Shown here: positions 42,135 through 53,400 of the stretch, piece after piece
How the letters are laid out: each line of letters begins with the position of its first letter
How positions within the stretch are numbered: position 1 is the first letter of the stretch
Source: Galaxea fascicularis
Taxonomy: Eukaryota; Cnidaria; Anthozoa; Scleractinia; Euphylliidae
Length of the DNA: 64,000 nt
Direction of reading: 5' to 3'
Assembly (NCBI GenBank): GCA_948470475.1
Contig: OX419338.1
Location: 9,285,350 to 9,349,349, forward strand
Translations under genes and position numbers: made by a program
Notes under the pieces: model-generated
The model's input: only the letters and a program-made list of their open reading frames with translations
The model's database searches: none
Told to the model about the DNA's origin: nothing

Positions 42135-42997
42135 AAGCTCCATTTACACTAGAGAAATTCAGCACGGCTCGGCAAGCAAAGTAGCACGGATCGGCTAAAA
42201 ATTAGCACGGGTCAAAGGCGTTTACATTTGTTTTTAACCGCTTTTTATCCGTACTCTTTTCTGTTTACCAAAGTAACTTGGCACGGGTAACTTTAGTCAA
42301 ATTTTCTGAGCCCTTGTACCTCTTGGTCAGTGACAACAATTGCTTTCATGCGCAAAATGATTTCAGTCTGAACAATTTCCAACATGGCGACCGTCAGTGC
42401 GATGCTTGTCCTCTCAAGACTGCACCGGGTTGAACGGGATGTACTTGGGACCTTAATAAGGAAACATCAGACACCAAAAGGAAAATGCAAGAAATTAATG
42501 ATGTTGCTGATAGCAGTGGCTATCGTTGTGAATCCTTTGAGAGATCGAAACCTTTGGATAGGACTGATCGTTTTTCCTTGGGTGTCTTTGCGTTGTCTAA
42601 GTTAAATGCTATTGTCTCTTCTTTCATCAGATCTAATAAGGCTCGAACTTCGCTTTCTTTCCAAGTCTTTCCTCTCTGACCAGTTTCACTGGCGGCCGCC
42701 ATTTTACCTTGTTCTACCCATGCGCAATGTGGCAAAATGTTTGGTGAAAATGGAGGCACGGCTCGGATGGCTGTTTACATTGTACTGGAAATCCAAAATA
42801 ATGGTTCGGTGACCTTTTTTACCCGTGCTCGGACCACCTCCTGAGTTGGTCCGAGCACGGGTAAAAATCTAGCACGGCTCGGGTTCAATTTTAACGTTTA
42901 CACTGTAGAAATCATCCGAGCCGTGCTGTTCTTTTGGGTACACAGACCCTTTTTTATCCCGGCCGTACCAAAAAAAAATTGAATGTAAACGGGGCTT
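42135..42997. mobile_element. PIF/Harbinger-like element, internally deleted
   Basis: The ends AGCTCCATTTACACT and, in complement, AGCCCCGTTTACATT are inverted repeats; AGCACGGCTCGG-type motifs repeat near both ends. On the minus strand 42759-42520 encodes GKTWKESEVRALLDLMKEET, resembling the Myb/SANT-like DNA-binding protein that Harbinger elements carry beside the transposase. A short + frame from 42384 (MATVSAMLVLSRLHRVERDV) might be the start of the second protein. Both are truncated. Confidence 0.5.
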
Positions 42998-43185
42998 AAG
43001 ACTGAGTGAGAGGGAGGCTACCCCAGTGCGATGGTGTTTGTTCCTTAATTTTCTCTTTTGCGGTCTCTTTTCGAGGATGTACGAGTTCAGTTCGTCATAG
43101 GGAGGGATGAGAAGAATTGCAAGTATTTTTGGAAGTATTTCCATCTAAACAAAATTGTTTTTGAGATGGGGGGTCTCGAAATTTA

Positions 43186-43385
43186 AGGCCCTGGCAAACG
43201 AGGACACATTGTTGCGGACACATTGTGCCGACACAAATGTTTCCCCCGTTTGCCCGCGCGCGCAACATTTGTTGCAGACACAAATTTTGTGTCCGCAAGA
43301 AATGTTTCCTCGTTTGCGCTGCATGGAAACGCAACATTCATTTTGTGTCCCGCGCGCCCAAAAGACATCATGAGCAACAATGTGC
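43186..43385. repeat. GC-rich repeat before GDAP2
   Basis: It is built of alternating units of GCAAACGAGGACACA, TGTTGCGGACACA and their complements (TTTCCTCGTTTGCGC, TTTTGTGTCC), so it can fold on itself. Its right end lies about 215 bp before the GDAP2 ATG and may overlap the promoter. Non-coding although several frames are open. Confidence 0.6.
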
Positions 43386-43601
43386 CACAGTACGCCGTGA
43401 TACCAAGTACCTACCCCCTCCCCGCAAGTTCTCTAGATCCGCTGGCCAGTTAATTCGCCGTTTCATATACTCAATTTTCTGCACGGTTTTTACACTTCCA
43501 TCTTTCGAAATACCTGCGAAAAGCGATAGAGTTTGAATTTTGAATCGTTATCTCTGACCTTTGTTGAGTTGATGGTTTGACAATAGTGTCAGAAGAGAAC
43601 T

Positions 43602-46600
43602 ATGGATCCTCTTGGGGTGACGGCAAGTGTTGTAGATGCTCTTTCGCTTCCGAGATGGAGTTCCACTCCTGTTCCGGCGTACGAAATTGAGTCGCAGCCT
43701 TCAACCAGCCTTAGAACGGAAACGCCATTTCCAGTAAGGCAAGATTTAAATGATAAAGTAGCTCTTTGGTGAGTATTTGTAGCTATTAAATTCGCTTAAT
43801 GTGTTATGACTGGTTTGTTAAGAATTGTTCAACGAGGTCCCGTTAAAAAAAAAGCACAACGCGTGAGCTGTGTTGTTTTGTAATGCAAATTTGCACCGAA
43901 ATTACCAGCCGTAACCTATCCCAAGGGTTCAAAACAAACCATTGTGGACAATCATCCTACCACAATAAAGCTATCATTTTCAAATTTTGGTTAAATCATC
44001 TGTTTGTGGGTACTAATTCCTCTCAAATTTGCTGGTTTACAGAATACAAAGAATAAAAGATAGGGAATCAAATTCTTGAAGTTCGTTTATTTAATCGATA
44101 GCTCAATCAAGTTTTGTAATTTCTCTCTTGTAAGTTGAATAAGTTCTCATTAGTTCAATTAATTTCTAGCTAGTTTTGTGTGTCTTATGGACGTAATTTG
44201 CATTAACAAACAAATTTCGAAATCTCGGTTTTGACTTTTCTCTGTTCTGTTCCCATGCCCATGCTATGATGTTATACAGTCATGCAATGGTCATGAGAAT
44301 AGGTAAAGCTAATTCAAAATGTGGTTTCTTTATGCAAGCTTTAGACTTTTACAATGACTAGAAAGCCATTCTAGGCTTTCCCAGTGTGTCTAATCCATGG
44401 AAATCAATGATCCGAAAACCAATCGATAAAATTAGTTAATTGGTATCAGTCAATTGATGATCAATATTGATAACCACACAAAAACCGTTCATCGATTGCT
44501 ATCTGTTGGCATAGCAACCTCGAACAGATGTCATGCATGCTTCCTGTCCGATCATCTGTCTTTTTAGGAAGCCCTGGGAATGCAGCACAAAGAATATACC
44601 CTGTTACACATGTACTTGAATTACCCACTTGCCCATCATTACCTTTCCGCGTCATTATGTATACCCAAGAAGTTCTATCGATTGTTATTGAAAATCGATA
44701 CTAATCGATAACCACACAAATCTTAACTGTCGATTGGTCATCAATTATCAATATCAATCAATCAATCAATTATTGATATCAAATGGTATTGATTGATATC
44801 AATTATCATTGATTATCAATTTCAGTGATTGGATATGCCTGGAGGCTTTATGAGGCCTTATGCAGAGGTTTTGTTAATTGAATGAATAGAAGGCTATAGG
44901 ATTTAAAATAGTGGGACACCCTTGAGATTTCTTTGGGTTGCCCCCTTCAGCACTGTAATACATACATATATACATACATACTTACTTTAGTTGTTGTGTA
45001 GGTCAGATATGGCAGCATATTGCTGATATGGGCCTACATAAAGTAAAATTACATTTGTTTCAATGATAAAATATATTAACAAAGGCAGTGAAACACAAAT
45101 AGAGTAAAAATGTAATTTTGAGATACTAACTATACAATAATTATTACAATCATCAATAAAATAGTAATTTAAAATGTCTTTATTAGTACCTGGCATTCCA
45201 ATTTATGGAAAGCAGATACTATGTTCAGGGACCCAGAACCTGGGTCCTGGCTTCTAATAACCCTGCTTATGTGCCGCTTGGGACAAAGAGGTTCAGTGAG
45301 TGAGTGAGACTTTGTTAGCATGACAATAAAATCAAGACTCTCAAACACCTTGTGAGAACAGTTCAAGATTGCTATCCTATAAATAATTATTTTAAATAAT
45401 CTATTTATATTCTCCAAATATCACTCAAGCACAGAGCTGACTGTCAACTTTGGACAACCAGAAAATATTAAGTTTTTACACCAAACTTATATGCTTGACA
45501 CCTTAGATTTCAATTGTGTAGAGATTTTCAGCACTGCTTTTCTTAGAGCACAGCTTTCTACAGTGTAGTTGAGATGTTTTAAAAAAAGTCAACTCACTGA
45601 CAATTTTGCTTTCTGAAAGTCCATTTGCCCTTATGACTACCAACAGGTTAGCTTAATGGTAGAGCACCAGACTACCTTGTGGTTGGCTGCAGGGTTCAAA
45701 CCTGGCTGGACAAACACTCAGGGTCTTTATATAACTGAGTGGAAAGTGTTGCCTTGTAATGACATCTGCAAATGATTAGACTTTCTGGTCTTCTGAGATG
45801 AGGATAGTAAATCATAGGTCCCATCTCACAACACTTGTTTCTAATAATCCGAGAGATGTTAAAGAATCTATACACTGTTCAAAAAGAGTAAAGGGCATTG
45901 TCAGGTAGTGGTTGCATGATCACTGTCTTTGATATTCATAGTCATGCGTGGGTTGGGTGGATGAGATCAAAATATGGACTGATAGTGGCTGTTAGTGGTG
46001 TCCTCACATGCTGGTCCAATTTCACCCCACATATTGTGAACTGCCACAAGTCTAAAGATGTATATGAGTACGGCAGCCCAGTTTTTCATCGCGCTCTACC
46101 AAGTTATCTGAGCGAAGACCTAGAAAGACTTCAAAAACGCGCTATGAAGATTATTTACCCCGAACTATCGTATGCTAAGGCTCTAGAGCTGTCTGGACTT
46201 CCAACACTCTATGATAGAAGAGAGTCAATTGCAGCAAAGTTGTTCGATGAAATATGTGCAAATCAATCTCACAGTCTTCACAAACTACTTCCAAGTAGAT
46301 ACCAACCAAGCTACTATCTGAGAGAAAAAAGAACATTTATTCGTCCGAAATGTAAGACTGAAAGATGCAAGAATAGTTTTCTTTTAAGTTTTGTTCATAG
46401 TAGCTGAAAACTAGATATAAATTTGTTTCTTACTGTACATAGGAATTTGACGCATGCTTCTAATGTGTGATTCTTTAATAATTTTTATGTAGTATAAGTC
46501 CTATAATTAGTTTGTACTTAAGCGCAGTTGTAAATTTTGTATTTGTAAGCCTTACCGCAATTCAGCTTTTGGCTGCAAGTTTTTAAGGTGAATAAACTAT

Positions 46601-49600
46601 CTATCTATCTATCTATCATCGATATGTGTGGTATATAAAATTTATATACCACACATATTACCATATTTACCATTTTATTTTGTTATAAAGAAACTTACTT
46701 TTGCCATTGCCTTTTACTGTAGGTCTGGTGATATTACTAAACTGAACACTATAGCAATAGTAAACACAACAAATGAGTCTCTTAGTAACAGAGGAGTAGT
46801 GAGTGAGAAGATTCACAATGCTGCTGGCCCAGAGCTGTTGCATGAATGCAAAACACAACTTCTTGGTAAGGTGTTTGTAAACTTATAAAGAAATGGGTGT
46901 CCAGAAAACTAAGACCTATGACCTAGAAAACGGCGACATTGAAAACGATGACCCGTACAGTAAACAAACAATTTACAACAATTTTCCCTTACCTTTCCAC
47001 CAAATGACACAACAAGGTGGAACAAAAATTGTAAAAAATTGTGTAGGACACAATGTTGGCTTCTGAGCCAATATTACAGAAACAACAGTAGGTCATCGGA
47101 CATTGTCTGACCAAATTTTTAAAATGTCCAGTTGATTTCACTTTATCATCGGACATCATGTCCGAACATGAAGGCCAAACAAATTTAAATACAGTTTTCA
47201 AACTTCCATATCGAATTACATTATGCAAATTAATGCTCGGTCAAATTGGTAAAATTTTCGACCAAAAGGAAGATTTCAAATGACAAATTGCCTGTTGGGG
47301 AAGAAAAATTATTTCCAGCTCTACTATTATGATTTGAACTGTGGTGGCTTTTGATCCTTGGAGTTTGTGTTTCCTCATAGGTCGGCTATCTAGCTTTCAT
47401 TAAATACATGTAACAGATATTTTCGGCAAAAACATTACCAGAATCTCGGTGAAACATGAGGAGAAAAATATTCAGCTTCTGAACTGTTTGCAAATACGTT
47501 ACCTGAAAAGGAAACAGCACAGTAAAAACAAGAGTAAGGTTTCTGCAGCCAGTTCTATAGCTTACATTAAATAATTATATACATGAGGTATGTTCAAGTT
47601 CACACTGCAACCAGGTGGACAATCAGACATGGTTTGATGCTACTCTGGTTTGAAGTTTGATGAATGTAACTTAAAAAGTTACAATTCACGACCCAACGTT
47701 TCGACACTCCTGTCTAGTGTCTTCATCAGGGGTGATCTAGTGTTGCAAAAAGGAGCCTTTTATACGCTTACTAATTAACGACCTTTTGTTTTGATGAGGT
47801 GTAAATAGGTGTCAGGTAAAAGGCCGCCATCGTCACGGTTTAAAGGAGCGTGGGCGGAGTTGATGTGCCAAGCTTCCAAACAAAGCCGTTGATGGTACCG
47901 CCGGTTAGTGGTGATAATTTTGGAATTATCCCACGCTATTGTATGGTTGGTTTGGCAAGCATGTTCCGACAAAGCGGAATTTTCCTTTTTGCAAAGAAAA
48001 ACTGCTTTTTGATGCTCTTTTAAACGCGTGCCAAGCTGACGCTTGGTCTGTCCGATGTACTCATGATCACAGTCATTGCATGGAATAGAATAAACAGCGT
48101 CAGTTCGTTGTTCTTTCAACACAGGATCCTTAGGTTTGGCAAAAATATGACTCATTATTATTTTGTAGTTTATCACACATCATGTAAATTAAGAAAAGTA
48201 TTGCGTGACAACAAGTGAATCCCATCCCTTTCTCAGTTAAACTGCAATTCAATTTAACTTCTGTTCAACTTTTAATTAACACTTCTATCACTCTTCAAAG
48301 TACTTGGTCTATCAAAAAGTTGCAAAATAATATTACTAGCACTAGAACGGAATTTTGTAGGTCATAGGTCTTAGTTTTCTAATTTAGACACCTAAGAGAA
48401 ATTTGTGAAAATGTTCTGATTCCATATGCTGTTTATCACTCCATTTGCGACAAGCAGTGAGAAAATCTGTCCAAAGTCTTAACCAAATAATGTCTCAATC
48501 TCGTTGTTCAGTGGATAAGTGACGGGGACAATAATTGAGGAGGGCAGAAATTTGTTGTTAATTGTTCTTTTGTAGTACTATTCTCAATATGAATTGTAAT
48601 GCCAATCTTAATGGTAGTTTGCTCTTCATAGGATGCAGAACTGGTGAAGCTAAAATATCAAAAGGCTACAGTCTGCCTGCCAGGTAATAGACTTTTAATG
48701 TGTGCATAGTTGCCACAGGTCAGGAAATGGTCAGGGAAAAGTCAGGGAATTTCACTCCGAGTCAGGAAAAATTTAAGTCTTTGAGAGAAGTCAGGGAAAA
48801 GTCAAATTTTAAGGGTACTAATTTATTTATTGCCAACTGAGCAATGTTTTTGTGTAAACAAGAATGCGAGCTGTCAACATCAGTTGACAGCTTGCATTCT
48901 GTGAGGGGAGGTTGGAGGCCATTACCAGACCTTATTTGTGAATTGTTTTAAATTTAGTTGGTCAGGGAAACTTTGGATTTGTCATGGAAAAGTCAGGGAA
49001 TTTCAAAATCCTGTGGCTGTGGCAACCATGGTGTGGTTTTCTGCTGACTGAGGAACAAATGAAGTGAAAACTTTTTTCTCACACACAGCTGGGAGTATGG
49101 GTTTGAGTGTGCAGGCGGTCTTCAGGTCACATGATTTTGAAAGTTCAATTTGTTTGTTGCCATCTGCCATTGCCTGACCTGCCCCACCCACCCACCCTTC
49201 ATGTATTCTCATTTGAGGTATTGCCATAGTTCCAGTGTTATTGTACATGAATCAGGTCTAGTTGCATTGTGGCTCTTGTGACCTGTAACATTAGTGATCT
49301 GGGCTCGGTTGTTCGAAAGGCGATTAACCTAATCCAGGATTAGCGTAAACTTTGGTCGCAGTTTTTAACTTTTGTTTTTCAGGATTGACTTCCCCTAATC
49401 TAAAATTTTGCAGAATATCAGCATTGGGGATAGAGAAATAACTTCCTTGATTAACTTTTATTCTTGGATTAGCGTTAATCGGCTTTCGAACAACCGGGCC
49501 CTGTGGTGTTGATATTAAAGGTCAGGCTGCATGGTTCACTTGGCATGGCGCCCAGTTGAGTGTGAGAAGTTTTATTTTTTGCATAGCTTTGTAGCCTGCA

Positions 49601-50440
49601 GTGCAGGCGTATTTTGGGTGGGCGAAAGCTTGTTAATCGGATGGCTACGATGAAGCCGCCATCTTTGATTCTATGTCAGAGGAAGATTGGGGAGAGTAGA
49701 AATAGTAACCCTTACGGTAGGTGTGAGGGCAAAAAAAGAAGAGGGGGGAGGGGGAGGGGAGGAAAAAATACGCCTGCCCGATAACATTGTTCTTTTGCGA
49801 AATGCCGTACGCTGGCAAACGGTGCTCCTGATGGGTGCGGCTTGGGGGAGTAGATTGATGCCTGTCAATCAACTGTAAGTTTATATTGTTTATTCCGTTT
49901 TCGTTTGCACGCAACCGAAATTCGAATTTTAACTCTGCTCTCGAGGAAGTCTTTTGGAATTGGAGCGGCTTGGAATGTCGCGTGTTTTACGCACTGAACA
50001 AGTCAAATCGATTTCTACACTGTCATCAGGAGAGGATTTCATAGTGCTGCCTACTGGATTTGGAAAAAGCCTGATTTTTCAGCTTCTCGTTCGAGTGGTT
50101 GAATGTTTAACTGGGAAGGCCTCGTGCGTTTTGGTCGTTTGTCCTCTTAAAAGTATAATCCAGGACCAGTTGGCAGAAGCCACTTCGCTAGGTTTGAAAG
50201 CAGTCGCTCTTGGAAACTTTAAATTTTAAACAGAAATTCTAGCAAAGCCGTCTCGAAACCTACAGTTTGGAAACGCTACATTGATGATGTCTTTTCCCTG
50301 TGGGACATAAGCAAACCGGACATAGAGACTTTCATCGAACAAGCAAATTTACATCACCCTACAATTAAATTCACGGCAGAAATATCTGACACTGAAACTG
50401 TGTTTCTAGACACAATAGTATACAAAGGCACGCGATTCAA

Positions 50441-50481
<41 letters not shown>

Positions 50482-53400
50482 AGAGACCTTCCAATATACA
50501 CATTTCACCTCTTGTCACCCGCCAAGCGTAAAAAACGGATTCGTCAAAGGTGAGGCCTTACGAATCCTTAGAACAAACTCCTCAAAGGACACTTTCGAGG
50601 AAAACATTTCGAAATTTAAAAAAACGTTTACGGGACAGAGGTTACCTACGCAATTTGGTAGAAAAACTACTATCAGAAATCAAATTCACAAGGAGGGGCT
50701 CAGTGCTTGAAGGAAATAACAAAACACGTAAAGACATTTTACCATTTGTGACACAATACCAGCCATCAGTGTCAACCACCTATCATTTCGTACAAAAAAG
50801 GACAATCCTTAAAAGATCTGCTTGTGAGAGCAAAACTATAAAAGGTTGTTTACATGTTTTCACACAGGAAGGGAATTAGTGTGGCCTGTCATACCTTGCG
50901 TTTCTTATCTTCCGGAAGAGTGGCCAAGCGCGACTAATTAGGGGGTGTTTATCATTTTGACAGTGTTTTCGGGCAGGCGTTTTCTCTTCTTTCTCCCCGC
51001 CCCCTCCCCCTTCCCCTTGACTCGCCCCATTTCCTCCTCTCTTCGGGAGTTTCAACATGGCGCTTTAGCGATTAAAACCATTCGCGCGCGCCCGATGAAA
51101 ACGCCTGCACTGCAGGCTACATAGCTTTGTAGTGTAGATTTTTATTCAATTTTTGTTTGCTTAATTTATAGATATGTCATCCATACTGTGGGGCCACGGT
51201 ACAACATAAAGTATAAGACAGCTGCAGAGAGTGCTCTGTACTCATCTTACAGGAATGTTATGAAGATTGCAAGGTGTGTTACAAAGTAAACAAAAATAAT
51301 GTCAATATGGGATGTTCTTTCCATACATGCCATTTAAGACTAAACAAATCTGGTTTCACACTCTGTCCAGCCGCAACTTGTAATTTGCACCGAGAAGCTA
51401 TTTCTGAAGCTACGAATTTTCCTAAAAGGGCTACAAAAACTTCAATAGATTTTGAAAAAATCTACAAGTGTAACCTCATTATTAACCAAGATAGAGGTCA
51501 TAACATGGAAATCTCAGACTGAGGCCTTGAGTGATAGTGAGGTCCATACCAAGGCCGTACTGTCATTGCCATATAGTAATGTTGTTTAATATCACATGTT
51601 TCTTATAGGGAACACAGAATAGCATCAGTTGGTCTTTGTGTGATAAACACATCAAGACGAGGGTACCCCCCTGAGGATGGTGCTCACATTGCTTTGCGTA
51701 AGTGATTTGTGGTTTACCTTACACATACCAGATTGAAAATCTCACGCATTTGACTCAGAAATAGTTGGCAGGTATATGATTTTAAAACTTTGATTTAAAA
51801 GAATATTTCAGCTTTTTTCTGGTGCAGTATATGAAAAATCTGGCTTATTTTTAATGTGATGGAAGAACTGTTTTAAGACAGATTTCAGTCGAACACTTGC
51901 TGACAGTCACTGATTTCATCTTACATGTAGTTTAACTTTCAACCAAAGCTTTTTTTTCTCTTATTATTTTGAGGTTCAAAAAATTAATCGTTTCCTCGTA
52001 ATCTGTTATTGAGATCCTCAAAAATATTCTTTGGGTATCTCGAAACTCAATACTTGAAACTCGAACCTTGAACTGCAAGACTTGATTCTTGATAAGTTCT
52101 AGGATTGAGTTTGGAGTTAAGACTGTCAGCTTACTTTTGATTGGTACTGTAGTGTAATATATATCCACTGAAGGCAGGAATTCACCACACCACCAGTGGT
52201 GGTTAGCTCACATTGATTTAGCACTTCTTGTTTCTCTAGCTTTTCCCTCCAAGACCCTTGGCTAAGGTTGTACAAAAAGAGAAGTTTTCAAAACATGTGA
52301 GAACCAACAAAGGGTTTTTTAAAAACCTTTTTTTGTAAGAATGTGCACATGTCAGAGCTGTTTGATGACAGCAAAGTTTTTCTTCTCTGAAAAGGAATTC
52401 ATTTGATATTTTAGATTATTCATTAAAGTAACATTCAAGTTTCAAGTTAATCATTTAGCACTATACTAATGACAATTTTTGTTTTACTCAAAATTACACA
52501 TTTGCTTACATCTAAGGAAAAAGACAACAGCACAACAAAATTACATGTACACAGCTAGGGTAAATTTAATTCAAGTGCTTTTACTTTCTACTGACAGGAA
52601 CTGTTAGACGATTTCTTGAAAAGTTTTCAGATGTTGACCTAGTTGTATTTGTTGTGGAAAATGCTGATGAGGTAAGGGTGTTGAGAATTTTTTTCAGTCG
52701 GGTCAGAACATAACAAAAACGTTGTTCTACAAATGCATATAACTTCATTTTAAATTTTCCTTCCATAGGCCATATACAAGAAAGTGATGCCACTTTATTT
52801 TCCCAGAAACAAGGAAGAGGAAGATTTTGTACTTAATGAACTTCCTGATGATATTGGTACAGTGAATGGTGTTATATTTTTTAGCTTCAGGTTGCAAGTC
52901 TGCATGTGTGCTGTAAAACTGGCACACAGTGAATACGCTACACTCACAAATAACTTAAATAAATTATTTTAGTTAGAGTGACAAATTATGTACAAGGTTA
53001 AAAAGTATCAAAAAAGGAAAAAGTAAAAACAGAATTTTTTGGATACTAGGTCATCTTCAGGGTTGTAAATACACTGTATTTTGTCATTTTAAATCTTAGT
53101 GAATATTGTGGACATGAGTTACATGGAGCTGAGTATTACTCTGTTACAAAATAAAGTTGCTTAATTGCTAAATGACAAGGCTTGGTCAACTTTTTTCCTT
53201 GCTTCCAAATGTTGTGTCATTCAAGCCATCAGTGAATCAAACCTGTCTTTTGCTCTTATTTTAGGAAATGAGAGTGGTGAGCCAGTGATTGCCGAGAGAC
53301 AGATTAGGATAATGGATAAGCCAATTGGGCATAGAGATGATGATGGTAAGTGGTGCTGTTTTTCTAGTTAGAGTACTATCTATCTCAAGGTCAGAGTTTT

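Larger units (their letters stand above)
39605..43601. other. Intergenic region between CFAP47 and GDAP2
   Basis: About 4.0 kb with no gene I can support. It holds the CFAP47 3' end, a solo transposon end (40051), palindromic repeat A copy 3, a Tigger-like element with nested Penelope debris, a Harbinger-like element, and a GC-rich repeat just before GDAP2. Stretches 40070-40370, 40700-41100 and 41720-42130 show nothing recognisable. Confidence 0.7.
43769..46722 (+). other. GDAP2 intron 1
   Basis: 2.95 kb. 43770-44250 shows nothing recognised. 44390-44830 is a run of ATCGAT/ATCAAT-rich sequence. 45640-45935 is a SINE and 46050-46620 a LINE tail. The rest is AT-rich without features. Confidence 0.6.
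49591..51120 (+). mobile_element. 1,530-bp DNA transposon with TIRs, target duplication and captured sequence
   Basis: The ends GTAGCCTGCAGTGCAGGCG and their exact complement close the element. ATAGCTTT lies on both sides (49583-49590, 51121-51128); adding GTAG makes a 12-bp direct repeat, so the duplication is 8-12 bp. Inside are a RecQ-like helicase fragment (49954-50229) and a Penelope-type reverse-transcriptase fragment (about 50232-50870), then 240 bp of T/C-rich right arm. No transposase is evident. Helicase-bearing DNA transposons are known in animals; which superfamily this is I cannot say. It ends 51 bp before GDAP2 exon 4. Confidence 0.8.
46723..53345 (+). other. GDAP2: GDAP2 exons 2-8, macro domain (residues about 50-230)
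   Basis: Visible macro-domain landmarks are SGDITKLNTIAIVNTTNESL, NAAGPELLHECK, YVIHTVGPRY, AAESALYSSYRNVMKIA, VGLCVINTSRRGYPPEDGAH and AIYKKVMPLYFPRN. The Gly-rich loop that cradles ADP-ribose in active macro domains (GGGGVD type) is not present after NTTNESL, as in vertebrate GDAP2. Exon 8 carries GEPVIAERQIRIMDKPIG, conserved in the family just after the domain. Confidence 0.9.

Noticed and set aside
42384..42605. 73-codon frame MATVSAM... as a host gene
   Set aside because: It lies inside a Harbinger-like element and opposite a Myb-like stub; no splice or polyadenylation context.
43183..43536. Several overlapping open frames on both strands before GDAP2
   Set aside because: They are by-products of a GC-rich self-complementary repeat; the translations are Cys/His-rich and low in complexity in every frame.
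45898..46407. 169-codon open frame as an independent gene
   Set aside because: Its C-terminal two thirds are LINE sequence, it has no upstream promoter, and it ends in a LINE-type tail with TATC repeats.
49954..50229. RecQ helicase as a host gene
   Set aside because: Only motifs I and Ia are present, the sequence runs directly into a Penelope fragment, and both lie between transposon ends.
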